In this document: in pieces, positions 56,801 to 64,000 of the stretch
Layout of the letters: each line of letters opens with the position of its first letter
Position numbering within the stretch: the first letter of the stretch is position 1
The notes under the pieces: model-generated
What the model saw: only the letters and a program-made list of their open reading frames with translations
Database searches by the model: none
Told to the model about the DNA's origin: nothing
From: Isosphaera sp.
GTDB lineage: Bacteria > Planctomycetota > Planctomycetia > Gemmatales > Gemmataceae
DNA: 64,000 nt
Assembly (NCBI GenBank): GCA_013822345.1
Contig: PNKH01000017.1
Coordinates: forward strand, 1 to 64,000
Direction: 5' to 3'
Translations under genes and position numbers: made by a program

Positions 56801-58494
56801 GGACGCCGGGAGTTCTGGCCGCCCTCTTGGCCGCACTCCGGGGCGAAGACGAGGAGGTCCGGAGTGAAGCAGTCGGTGCCCTGGGCGGGGTGACGTGGGC
56901 CGGCCCGGGGGCGGTCGCCGCCCTCGTCGCCGGCCTCCGGGACGAAGACGAGGAGGTCCGTTACGGTGCGGCCGTAGCACTGAGGTCGCTCGGGCCGTGG
57001 GCCGGCCCAGGGGTGGCCGCCGCCCTCCTTGACACCCTTCGGGACCGGGACAACAACAAGGAACTCATCCGATCGGCGGCGAGGGCCCTGGGGTCGCTCG
57101 GGGCGGGTGCCGCACTCGTCACCGCCCTCGGTGACGAAGCCGTGTGGGTTCGCTCGGCCGCGGCCGAGGCTCTGGGCCGGATGGGGGCGGGGGCCGGCCC
57201 GGCGGGAGCGGCCGCGCTCGCTGCCGCCCTCCGAGACCCGGTCGTGCAGATCCGGGCAGAAGCGGCCACTGCCCTGGGGTCGTTCGGGACGGCGGTCGGC
57301 CCGGAGGCGGCCGCACTCCTTGACGCCCTCCGAGACCCGGCCAAATGGGTCCGCTCGGCCGCGGCCCGGGCGCTAGGCCGGCTGGAAGCCGCCGCCGGCC
57401 CGGGGGCGGGAGATGCCCTTCTCGCCGCGCTCCGAGACGCTGAAGGTGAGGTCCGTTACTACGCGGCCAAGGCGCTGGGCGGACTGGGGGCAGCCGTCGG
57501 TCCGGAGGTGGAGGCCGCCCTCGTCGCCGCCCTCCGGGACGAGAACGAAACGGTCCGCGTTGGCGCGGCCAAGGCGCTGGGACGGCTTGGGGCGGCGGCG
57601 GCCCTCGTCGCCGCCCTCCGGTACGAGGATAGGACGGTCCGCTCGGCCGCGGCCGAGGCCCTGAGGTCACTCGGTCCGGCGGCCGGCCCGGCGGGGGCGG
57701 CGGCCCTCGTCGTCGCCCTCCGGGACCGAGATTGGGGCGTCCGGATGTGGGCGGCCGAGGCCCTGGGTTCGTTCGGTCCGGCGGCCGGCCCGGCCGGGGC
57801 GGCCCTCGTCGCCGCCCTTCGGGACGAGAACGAATCGGTCCGCGCGGCCGCCGCCAAAACCCTTGGATCACTCGGGCCAGCCGCCGGCCCGGCGAAGGCG
57901 GCTCTTGTCGTCGCCCTCCGGGACCAAGGCTGGAAGGTCCGCCAAGCCGCAGTCGGGGCACTGGTGTCACTCGGGGCGGCCGGCCCGGAGTTGCTCGACG
58001 ACCTTGTCGCCGCCCTCCGGGACACACACCGCCTTGTCCGCTCCACCGCGGCCCACGCCTTGGGGGTAACCGCCGGCCCGGCGGGGACGGCAGCTCTCGT
58101 CGCGGCCCTTCAGGAAAAGGACGGGGCGGTCCGCGCGTCCGCAGCCGACGGCTTGTGGTGGGTCGGGCTGGGGGTTGGCCCCGCGGGGGCGGCGGCCCTC
58201 GTTGCCGCCCTCCAAGACCAGGATGGGGCGGTCCGCGAGGCCGCGGCCCGGGCCCTCGGCTCGGTGGGTCCGGAGGCTGGCACCGGGGTGGACGGCGCCC
58301 TCCTCGCCGCCATCCGGGACCCCGGCAAGGAAGTTCGTCTGGCCGCGGCTCAAGCGCTGGGAAAAAGGGGGGTGACCAGCCCGGGGGCGGTAGCCTCCCT
58401 CCGAGTCGCACTCTCGGACGGGCACGGCGAGGTATGCGTGGCCGCGGCGAAAGCACTCGAGCGGCTTCTCAACCACCGCAATCGTGTTCCATGA
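53887..58494 (+). CDS. Lon-like Ser/Lys domain + NACHT NTPase + HEAT-repeat protein
   Basis: The 1535-residue protein has an N-terminal region with a Lon-protease-like signature: S269 in RGESHSAAACVAFRAL and K324 in VGGLRDKYEA. A linker with LSDLYIEPDV follows, then a NACHT NTPase with Walker A GDPGEGKS (502-509), Walker B VLILDGFDEV (589-598) and the sensor-like LTSRPYGY. After FAHRSILEFLAAEH come 17 HEAT repeats of about 31 residues (976-1535). I infer a STAND-type sensor: HEAT repeats recognise something, NACHT oligomerises, and the Lon-like domain cleaves proteins. It has a paralogue at 61.5 kb. Confidence 0.85.
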   Translation: MDELLRRLRSLPGNPGTWGYLLCPRQRVLDGGGREFRDAPAEAVERLGGEAVEAWGLLTGAESKDDLGWCCAAAANRPFAHAEAGPLRRRALDHFAAAMVLGWLRHAADPNSLAALEAWLAHFAHPGEFLPPLRHHLGRLPPGDLAARVQAAARLLPPAAATRLRLAARHQLRLPLTTPNPPRPVRVHFPTYDDFTHDGAVYALDLELLPDGDPGLFPDPACLDLPTAGEFRAVVEAAHGLHTFPGPVVWGVRRLTDPTGTTQTVRGESHSAAACVAFRALAASREVDPGCVLSAQFPWTVGDRAPEWGRPSSALRGVGGLRDKYEAVCALNKPRFGRFLHNDPAFAPAHRPVPIDCPATLEDAYQIATGLIGEVRRYYAACAAFLDRDRAVYLGARRLSDLYIEPDVLRDVVRLEREPAGRDPEEGPPAPDAGPDKGKPRAGGDALPEKGRPRGESGTEEKVKLQADSDAEEKFRDKLVERRERVAWKAVWPGARRAVIVGDPGEGKSVLAKHLLLELAGQGVAELDAGGKAVGELATPVFVRLADLAESADPDDAIRAAVQRVAPPGQPFSDALVTHVLETVKKSGVLILDGFDEVPSSGHQRRLDHLRAVAAWPCRVVLTSRPYGYQRGGVPFPEVQEFELAPLADGPRAAFVAAWFRTSARPDWQARVQELAAGAGLQQMSRNAFLLTLLCAEAEVRDLPASARRPTLYRWIVLDLLRGAWRQDPPPIDENDATLDVQLRVLRRACWHLLGPSPARYAFARDEWFDALEQAGYSTERAGALLNEWQARGVLLPLLVQRHGETSRGWAFAHRSILEFLAAEHVARLPDPVAAINRYLWTPPPDGPETWEPDAQEFLPFLAGCMTDPSSLLSRMLELDAQLPDALYVMARLAGRCLTDIDADRLRPPGLLDQVLDRAEGVYWGLGRTPTLARALAHPAGVRRLEQRLAADGLAGFHDGHILIKQLAPASGTPGVLAALLAALRGEDEEVRSEAVGALGGVTWAGPGAVAALVAGLRDEDEEVRYGAAVALRSLGPWAGPGVAAALLDTLRDRDNNKELIRSAARALGSLGAGAALVTALGDEAVWVRSAAAEALGRMGAGAGPAGAAALAAALRDPVVQIRAEAATALGSFGTAVGPEAAALLDALRDPAKWVRSAAARALGRLEAAAGPGAGDALLAALRDAEGEVRYYAAKALGGLGAAVGPEVEAALVAALRDENETVRVGAAKALGRLGAAAALVAALRYEDRTVRSAAAEALRSLGPAAGPAGAAALVVALRDRDWGVRMWAAEALGSFGPAAGPAGAALVAALRDENESVRAAAAKTLGSLGPAAGPAKAALVVALRDQGWKVRQAAVGALVSLGAAGPELLDDLVAALRDTHRLVRSTAAHALGVTAGPAGTAALVAALQEKDGAVRASAADGLWWVGLGVGPAGAAALVAALQDQDGAVREAAARALGSVGPEAGTGVDGALLAAIRDPGKEVRLAAAQALGKRGVTSPGAVASLRVALSDGHGEVCVAAAKALERLLNHRNRVP

Positions 58495-58511
58495 GGTCCG
58501 TCCTGCTGCAA

Positions 58512-59711
58512 TCAGGCCGGAGAGGTTGGCACACCCACACCCGGCGAGGTCAGACCATCGTCGCCGTCCCCGCGAGCGCGACAGACACGACAGTCCCGGT
58601 CGGCCGGCATCATCGGTCGCAACAAGCCGGGCAGCCCGTCCCCGGACAAGTCGCCCTGCAGCCAGACGCTGTCCGCCGACCGCCGCCGGGTCAGGAACTG
58701 CTCCACCAGCGTGAACCCCAACCCCACCGCCCAGGTGTTCAGCGACCGCAGCGACCCGAGCCGGGGGGCGACCGCCCCCGACCCGTCACCCCCGCCCACG
58801 CAGCCCGCGCACCGGCCCGGCAGCAGCCACCGCACGTCCACCCCCGCCTGACGCCCGCCCGGCCCCCGCACCACCCCGGTCCCGAGGTCGAGGACCGGCT
58901 TCAGGTACAGGGCCGCCACCCGGGCCGTCGCCACCCGCGCCGCCGGGTTGTCCGGGCAGCTCACCACCACGTCCGCCGCCTTCAGCGCGAACAGGGCGTC
59001 GAGCGACTCCACCGGGGCCGCGACCGCCGACACCCGGCCGGCCGGCGACCCCCGCCGCAGCCGCTCCGCCACGGCCTCCGCCTTCCCCCGCCCGACGCTC
59101 CCGTCCAGGCCCCCGGCCATCTCCCCGAGGTTGTGCGGCTCCACCACGTCCGGGTCGATCAGGGCCAGCCCGGCCACCCCGTACCCGGCCACGTGGTCCG
59201 CCACCAGGGACCCGGTCCGCCCGCACCCGACGACCGCGAACCGGAGCGCCCGCAGCCGGGCGAACGCGGCCTCCCCGAGCGCCCCGATGGTGCGGGAGAA
59301 CCGCTCCCGGGTCGGGCCGTCCGGCCCGCCGGCCGGCCCCGGCCGCAGGTCCAGCCGCGGCAGCCCGGGGGCGACCACCCGGACGGCCGCGAGCGGCCAC
59401 GTCTGCCCGTGCAGCCGGACCAGCCCGGCGAGGTGGCCGGCCGCGGCCCCGACCCCGACCCCGAGCACCACCCGGGCGTCGGCGGCCGCGGCCCGCACCG
59501 CCTCGCCCAGCACCTCCGGGTGGGCGGCGCGGACGGCCACCAGCCCCGGGCGGTCGGCGGGTTCGGCCTCCGACCGGCCGACCAGCCACTCCCACCGGTC
59601 GGCCAGCCGGGACAGCCCGCACGGCGCCCGCACCCGGTCGGCCCCGGCCGCGAGCCGGCGGACCAGGTCGGCGAACGGGGCCGAGGCGAGGACGAGTTCG
59701 TGCGTATCCAT
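58512..59711 (-). CDS. ThiF/E1-like adenylyltransferase with degenerate JAB region
   Basis: The 399-residue protein has a central E1-like Rossmann domain: RALRFAVVGCGRTGSL, ALIDPDVVEPHNLGEM, VVVSCPDNPAAR. Two Cys pairs (CAGC and CRVC) probably bind zinc. The N-terminal 140 residues keep the closing pattern of JAB/ThiF fusions (AAVRVVAPGLPRL), but the HTHPG metal motif is reduced to AAHPEV, so the peptidase half looks dead. It should adenylate the C-terminus of a small protein. It converges on the NACHT-HEAT gene with 17 bases between stops. Confidence 0.85.
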   Translation of the reverse strand: MDTHELVLASAPFADLVRRLAAGADRVRAPCGLSRLADRWEWLVGRSEAEPADRPGLVAVRAAHPEVLGEAVRAAAADARVVLGVGVGAAAGHLAGLVRLHGQTWPLAAVRVVAPGLPRLDLRPGPAGGPDGPTRERFSRTIGALGEAAFARLRALRFAVVGCGRTGSLVADHVAGYGVAGLALIDPDVVEPHNLGEMAGGLDGSVGRGKAEAVAERLRRGSPAGRVSAVAAPVESLDALFALKAADVVVSCPDNPAARVATARVAALYLKPVLDLGTGVVRGPGGRQAGVDVRWLLPGRCAGCVGGGDGSGAVAPRLGSLRSLNTWAVGLGFTLVEQFLTRRRSADSVWLQGDLSGDGLPGLLRPMMPADRDCRVCRARGDGDDGLTSPGVGVPTSPA

Positions 59712-59767
59712 GACGGGGGGCGGGGGGGGAGGTGGCCGGGGGCGGGCGGCCGCCCCCGGCGGGGCGG

Positions 59768-59953
59768 TCAGTCGTACTGGTACGCGGTGCGGCGGACCGG
59801 CTGCGGGGCCGGGGCCGGCGCCTCGGCCGCCGGCGGGGCGGCCGCGGCGGTCACCAGGTCGGCGAACTCCTTGGCGTACCGCGCGGGCGGGACGGCGGGT
59901 CGCGGCTCCGGTCGCGGCTTCGGGTTGGGCTTCGGCAGGACGAGCGTGTCCAC
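59768..59953 (-). CDS. 61-residue Pro-rich protein, likely ThiF partner
   Basis: A GTG start with GGGAG 8 bases before it opens a peptide with a Pro-rich N-terminus (PKPNPKPRPEPRP). A short helical stretch (ARYAKEFADLVTAAA), an Ala/Pro linker and the end RTAYQYD follow. The ThiF gene follows 56 bases downstream on the same strand, so the peptide is its likely partner or substrate. It does not look like ubiquitin or have a Gly-Gly end. Confidence 0.6.
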   Translation of the reverse strand: MDTLVLPKPNPKPRPEPRPAVPPARYAKEFADLVTAAAAPPAAEAPAPAPQPVRRTAYQYD

Positions 59954-60082
59954 GGTCGGTACTCCCGGTGGGTTGTGAGCGGGGGGATGCCCCCGACCGG
60001 GGTTACGCGGCGGGCGGGGATTTTCTTCGGCCGCCGGCGGCGGGTATGATGACCGGACGAACGCCAACCCCGGGGGACGGGC

Positions 60083-60403
60083 ATGGACCCGACGGACGAG
60101 CGGTTGCTGCACGACTTCTACGCCTGCGACGCGGCGGCGCTCGAGCGGCTGGCCGCCCGGCACGACCCGCTCCTGGCCCGGGTCGCCCACCTGATCCTGG
60201 TCGCCCGGACCGGGTCGCAGGTTCAGGCGCTCGGCGAGTGGGACATCGACGACCGGCTGAGCAACGTCTGGGCGCACGTGCTGATGACCAAGATGACCGG
60301 CCTGGCCGTCTGGCCGCACCAGCGGCTGACCGCCCTCGCCTGGCTGCTCCACCTGCTCGCCCTGGAGATGGACCGGCACCTCGGGTTCCGCCCGCCGTTC
60401 TGA
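60083..60403 (+). CDS. Sigma-region-2-only small protein
   Basis: The 106-residue protein reads like sigma-70 region 2 alone: DERLLHDFYACDAAALERL, then IDDRLSNVWAHVLMTKMTG (the EDLxQEVF-like helix), then LTALAWLLHLLALEMDRHLG. There is no region 4. It lies 68 bases before a full ECF sigma gene. It may be a split or regulatory sigma-like protein. It is divergent from the ThiF pair. Confidence 0.6.
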   Translation: MDPTDERLLHDFYACDAAALERLAARHDPLLARVAHLILVARTGSQVQALGEWDIDDRLSNVWAHVLMTKMTGLAVWPHQRLTALAWLLHLLALEMDRHLGFRPPF

Positions 60404-60471
60404 GAAAAGCGCGAAGGGATTCCCGGCCCGGCGCGTACTCCGTCCGAGGCCCCACTCCGGGAGGACCACCG

Positions 60472-61005
60472 ATGTGCACGCCGTCCGGCCCCCCGCCCAC
60501 CCCCGACTGGCTGGTGGAGCTGATCCGCCAGCACCTCGACCGGCTGTACGCCTTCTGCCGCCGGCTGGTCTGGGACGAGCACCGGGCGGAGGACCTGGCG
60601 GGCGACGTGATCGTGCTCGTCCTCCGGAAGTGGTCGAACTACGACCGCGGCCGCCCGTTCTGGCCGTGGCTCTGGCGGCTGGCCGTCCGGCGCTGGCAGA
60701 CCGAGTGCCGGCGGCATCGGGTCGGCGAGCAGCCGTTTCTGGAGGATGCCGACTCGGACCGCGAGGGCCGCGAGCCGGACGCGCTGGACGACCTCGTCCG
60801 GCGCGAGGACCGGGACCGGGTGCGGGCGGCGGTGGACGCCCTCCCCGACCACCTCCGGGGGGTGGTACTGTTGAGGTACGCCGACGGGCTGGACTGCCCG
60901 GACATCGCGGACGCGCTCGGCGTGCCGGTGGGCACCGTGTACCGCCGGCTGTACGACGCGAAGCAGCGGCTGGCCGGGGACCTCGGCCAACTGTCGGGCG
61001 GCTGA
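60472..61005 (+). CDS. ECF-type RNA polymerase sigma factor
   Basis: The 177-residue protein contains region 2 (LYAFCRRLVWDEHRAEDLAG, FWPWLWRLAVRRWQTECR) and region 4 (LPDHLRGVVLLRYADGLDC, GVPVGTVYRRLYDAKQRL). No anti-sigma gene is next to it. It is followed by a small unknown gene and the second Lon-NACHT gene on the same strand, so it may control that unit. The ATG follows a GGGAGGA site. Confidence 0.9.
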   Translation: MCTPSGPPPTPDWLVELIRQHLDRLYAFCRRLVWDEHRAEDLAGDVIVLVLRKWSNYDRGRPFWPWLWRLAVRRWQTECRRHRVGEQPFLEDADSDREGREPDALDDLVRREDRDRVRAAVDALPDHLRGVVLLRYADGLDCPDIADALGVPVGTVYRRLYDAKQRLAGDLGQLSGG

Positions 61006-61050
61006 CCGCCCGGGAATCGAGACCGGTTCGCACCCCAACCCGAGGCCGCC

Positions 61051-61509
61051 ATGAACCCCGACCCGAAGCCGCCGCTCGCCGACCTGTACCCGCTGCCCGA
61101 CGGTGTGAAGATCCGCACCCGGAAGTTCGGGGCGAGCCCGGGCACCCCGCTGAAAGACCTCCCACCGGACGGCCCCCAGGCCGACTCCGGCCCCCCCCGC
61201 CGAGAGTTCGTGTTGTCGGGCGAGTACAAGGACCTCGGCATCACCGTCCGCGTGCAGGAGGTTCCGGGGAGCGGCCGCCTCGTCGCCGACGTGTTCAGCA
61301 CCGACCCGACCCACCTGAACACCGCGGCCGTGTCCGTGGCCCTCGTCGGGACCGACGAGGACCGGATGATCCGGAAGACGATCCCGCTCGACGTGCCTGA
61401 GCAGGCCGGCGGGTACCGGTGCAGCGGGTCGGCCGACTTCGGCCCGCTTCCCGACGTCCGCGCCGAACTCGGCACCAAGCTCGGGCTAGTCGTGTTCCTG
61501 GTCGTCTGA
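61051..61509 (+). CDS. Small protein of unknown function in the sigma-NACHT unit
   Basis: The 152-residue protein has a Pro-rich N-terminal half. A beta-rich C-terminal half follows (REFVLSGEYKDLGITVRVQE, AVSVALVGTDEDRMIRKTI, ending GTKLGLVVFLVV). No domain is recognised. It lies 45 bases after the sigma factor and 21 bases before the Lon-NACHT gene, so the three are probably one transcript. It has no signal peptide, so a cytoplasmic partner of the NTPase is possible. Confidence 0.65.
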   Translation: MNPDPKPPLADLYPLPDGVKIRTRKFGASPGTPLKDLPPDGPQADSGPPRREFVLSGEYKDLGITVRVQEVPGSGRLVADVFSTDPTHLNTAAVSVALVGTDEDRMIRKTIPLDVPEQAGGYRCSGSADFGPLPDVRAELGTKLGLVVFLVV

Positions 61510-61530
61510 CGCCCGGCCCGGAGGCCGTCC

Positions 61531-64000
61531 GTGAAGAGGTTGCGCGCCCGGCTCGGGGGCACGTTCGACCGCTGGGACTCCCGCGCTTGGCCCGACCTGC
61601 TCCGGGCCGGGCCGAAGGATCCGAACGCCCTGGAGGCGGACTGCCGGGACTTCGTCGGCTGCCCGTCGGCCGAGGTGGAAGAGTTCCAGCGGCAGGCCGA
61701 GTTGGCGTGGGCGGCGTTCGGCGGCGCCGACGCCTCGGTGGTGATGGGCGCGTGCTGCGGGGACGGGCACGGCCGCGCGCCCGAGTTCCGCGGCGCGGAC
61801 CCCGCCCGGCTGCTCCGCAACGCCCGCCGGTTCTTCGCCGCCGGCATGGCCGCCGGCCACCTCCGCCACCCGCGCACCGGCGCCGACTTGGACGCCCTCG
61901 GCGCCTGGGTGGCACGGTTCGCGGGCATCCCCGTCGGGTCGGTCCGCGGCGACCTTGGCCGGCTCGGGGACGGGGCGATCGACCTGGACCGACTACTCCG
62001 GCTCCTGCCGCGGGCGGAGTGCCTCCCACTCCGGCTCCACCTCGACCACTTCCTCGGCGTCAACCGGCCCGACCCCGCCGTGACCGTCCGGTTCCCCACC
62101 TACGACGGCGGCACGAAGCAGGGGGCCGTCCGCGCCCTCGACCTGTGGCACGTCCCCGACTCCCCCGCGCTGATCGAGCACCCCGGCGGCTCCGCCGTCC
62201 CGCTCGCGCCGAACCTGCTGGCGGTGATCGGACGGGCCCACGCCCGCTGTCGGTTCGACGGGGTGGTGGTGTGGTCGCTGCGGACGGAGTACGAGGACCC
62301 GGAGCTGACGCCCCCGCAGTCGGGGCGCGTCCGCACCGTCGGGGGCGAGTCGCACACCCTGGCCGCGTGCGTCGGGTTCCGGGCGCTGGCGGAGGAGAGG
62401 CGGGTCGACGTCGGGTGCTTGATGTCGGCCCAGTTCGACCCGGGGGCGTGGGCGGACGCGAACCCGGCGCTGCGGCCCGTCGGGGCGGAGCCGCAGAAGG
62501 CCGAGGCGGCGTGCCGGTTCGGCCACCTCGACCGGTTCCTGATCGCCGCCGACTCGAAGTTCGAGGACGGCCGGCCGGAGAGCCATTCGGCCGGCGGCCG
62601 CAGCATCGCGCTCGTCCGCCCGCGGACCCTCGACGAGGCGTACGACGACGCCACAGGGCTGACCGCCGGCCTGGAGGCGTACCTGGTGCACGCGGCCGGG
62701 CTGCTCGACGCCGTCACCCCGCGGTACTTCGGCCGCCGCCGCAAGCTGTCCGACCTCTACATCGAGCCGGAGGTGTTCAAGGACGAGGTGGAACTGAAGC
62801 GGGACGAGACGCGCCCCGGCCGGGAGGACGACGCCGACCGGCCGGCCGGGAAGCCGCCGTTCGAGGTGGCGGACGCGACGGCCGAGTTGATCCGGTACTA
62901 CCGGGAGCAGCTGAAGAACACCCGCCACCGGTGGGCGGACGAGTGGCCGAGGGTGCGGCACGCGGTGGTGGTCGGGTACCCCGGGGACGGCAAGTCGGTC
63001 CTCGCCCGCAGGCTGGTCCACGACGTGGCCGGGCAGGGCCTCGCCGACCTGCGGGACGGGGCCACGCCGACCGCCCGGGTGCGGCTCCCGGTGTTCGTCC
63101 GCCTGGAGGAGGTCGGGCGGAAGAAGTCGCTCGCGGCGGCGGCACTCGATGCCCTCCCGGCCGGCACCCCGGACGTGGTGAAGGACGAGATTAAGAAAGT
63201 CCTCACCCCCGATCCGGACGCGAAGGACACGCCCGACAAAGTCCCCACCGGCGACCGGGCGTGGGTGGTGCTGGACGGGCTGGACGAGGTGACCGAGACC
63301 GACCTGCCCGCCGTCCAGAACCTGATCAAGGACCTGATGGGGCGGGAGTGCCACGTCCTGGTGACGAGCCGGCCGTACCGCTACCGGAAGGGCGACTTCA
63401 ACCTCCCGACGATCACCGAGTTCAAGCTCGCCCCGCTCGACGACCGGCAGCAGGCGACGTTCCGCAAGGAGTGGTTCGAGCGGGCAGCGAACCCGGACCG
63501 CCGGGCGGCGGTCGAGGCGCTGGCCCGGGGCAACCCGTCGGTCGCCGAGATGGGGCGGAACGCCCTGCTGCTGAGCCTGGTCTGCGCCGTGTCCGAGGAG
63601 AAGGACCTCGACCCGCAGAACACCCGCCGGCCGGACGTGTACGAGGCGATCGTCGACCAACTGTACCGCGCGGTGTGGAAGGAGACGCCGACCGAGCAGG
63701 AGGATCTGGCGACGCAGATCAGCGTCCTCCAGCACGTCTCATGGCAGTTGTTCCGGAAGAACCCGGCCGGCTGGTCGTTCCACGCGACGAAGGAGTGGGT
63801 GCCGGCGATCGAGAAGGCACGGCGCGGGAAGCTGGACATGACGGTGGCGACGTTCCGGCGCGGGTTGCGGGCCTCCGGGCTGGTGGTGGACACGGGGAAC
63901 GGCACGGAGGCGTTCCTGCACCGTACGTTCCTGGAGTACTTGGCGGCGGCCCACGTCGCCACCCTGGACGACCCGGCAGCCGAGTTCGGACCGTTCCTGT
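61531..64000 (+). CDS. Lon-like Ser/Lys domain + NACHT NTPase, 3' end outside window
   Basis: At least 823 residues are visible from a GTG start. The N-terminal region carries S274 in GGESHTLAACVGFRAL and K323 in PVGAEPQKAEAA, matching the Ser/Lys pair of the 53.9 kb protein. The shared linker KLSDLYIEPEV follows, then NACHT with Walker A GYPGDGKS (482-489), Walker B VVLDGLDEV (579-587) and VTSRPYRYR. The same FLHRTFLEYLAAAH helix appears near the window edge. Whether HEAT or other sensor repeats follow cannot be seen. Confidence 0.85.
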   Translation, partial: MKRLRARLGGTFDRWDSRAWPDLLRAGPKDPNALEADCRDFVGCPSAEVEEFQRQAELAWAAFGGADASVVMGACCGDGHGRAPEFRGADPARLLRNARRFFAAGMAAGHLRHPRTGADLDALGAWVARFAGIPVGSVRGDLGRLGDGAIDLDRLLRLLPRAECLPLRLHLDHFLGVNRPDPAVTVRFPTYDGGTKQGAVRALDLWHVPDSPALIEHPGGSAVPLAPNLLAVIGRAHARCRFDGVVVWSLRTEYEDPELTPPQSGRVRTVGGESHTLAACVGFRALAEERRVDVGCLMSAQFDPGAWADANPALRPVGAEPQKAEAACRFGHLDRFLIAADSKFEDGRPESHSAGGRSIALVRPRTLDEAYDDATGLTAGLEAYLVHAAGLLDAVTPRYFGRRRKLSDLYIEPEVFKDEVELKRDETRPGREDDADRPAGKPPFEVADATAELIRYYREQLKNTRHRWADEWPRVRHAVVVGYPGDGKSVLARRLVHDVAGQGLADLRDGATPTARVRLPVFVRLEEVGRKKSLAAAALDALPAGTPDVVKDEIKKVLTPDPDAKDTPDKVPTGDRAWVVLDGLDEVTETDLPAVQNLIKDLMGRECHVLVTSRPYRYRKGDFNLPTITEFKLAPLDDRQQATFRKEWFERAANPDRRAAVEALARGNPSVAEMGRNALLLSLVCAVSEEKDLDPQNTRRPDVYEAIVDQLYRAVWKETPTEQEDLATQISVLQHVSWQLFRKNPAGWSFHATKEWVPAIEKARRGKLDMTVATFRRGLRASGLVVDTGNGTEAFLHRTFLEYLAAAHVATLDDPAAEFGPFL

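Noticed and set aside
58512-59711. Type II CBASS or Bil conjugation operon
   Set aside because: There is no cyclic nucleotide synthase, E2, ubiquitin-like protein or intact JAB enzyme beside the ThiF gene.

Overview
The window looks like chromosomal DNA of a planctomycete of the Gemmataceae type. The reasons are very high GC, a DUF1559 pilin-like protein, two DUF1080 proteins, a PVC-type haem-binding CxxCH protein, Tat-exported Gfo/Idh/MocA proteins, a ceramidase-like protein, a PEP-CTERM protein and many Ala/Arg-rich secreted proteins. There is no rRNA, complete tRNA, complete insertion sequence or CRISPR array. Because GC is so high, open frames run antisense to almost every gene. I kept frames supported by family motifs, starts and operon spacing.

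Layout. 0-10.5 kb holds a cytoplasmic Gfo/Idh oxidoreductase, a YHS membrane protein, a beta-lactamase-like serine hydrolase, a class I amidotransferase, an ATP-grasp enzyme, a large membrane protein carrying an in-frame palindrome, a lipoprotein, a DUF1559 protein and an alkaline-phosphatase-type hydrolase. 10.5-18.1 kb holds a hydrolase/SMP-30 fusion, a four-gene minus-strand operon (AhpD-like, DUF1080, FAD oxidoreductase, Gfo/Idh) that looks like sugar oxidation, and a fatty-acid desaturase. 18.2-26.3 kb holds a membrane Ser/Thr kinase, a VapBC-like pair whose toxin is cut short by a palindrome, clpB, two tandem paralogous membrane proteins, a PEP-CTERM protein and an HD phosphohydrolase. 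26.6-38.8 kb holds a giant helical membrane protein, a decayed gene, a GNAT acetyltransferase, a sigma/anti-sigma operon, CorA and several envelope proteins. 39-52 kb holds secreted esterases, a threonine dehydratase and further carbohydrate or lipid catabolic proteins.

From 52.1 kb the content changes. A displaced 3' fragment of a tRNA-Arg(CCG) gene, a possible integrase tail and two terminase-small-subunit-like genes open what looks like a genomic island. The island carries two large related NTPases with the order Lon-like Ser/Lys domain then NACHT (one with 17 HEAT repeats, one running off the window), a ThiF/E1-like protein with a 61-residue partner, a sigma-region-2-only protein, an ECF sigma factor and a small unknown protein. 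I read it as a conflict or defence island and the most interesting part of the window.

A second theme is long, mostly perfect inverted repeats. They sit at seven of nine convergent gene junctions and at several other 3' ends. One lies in frame inside a coding sequence, one truncates a toxin gene, and one supplies the stop codon of a neighbour. Several share a core (GGGAGGGCGAGGCTCC). They behave like mobile or copied palindromic elements that also serve as terminators.
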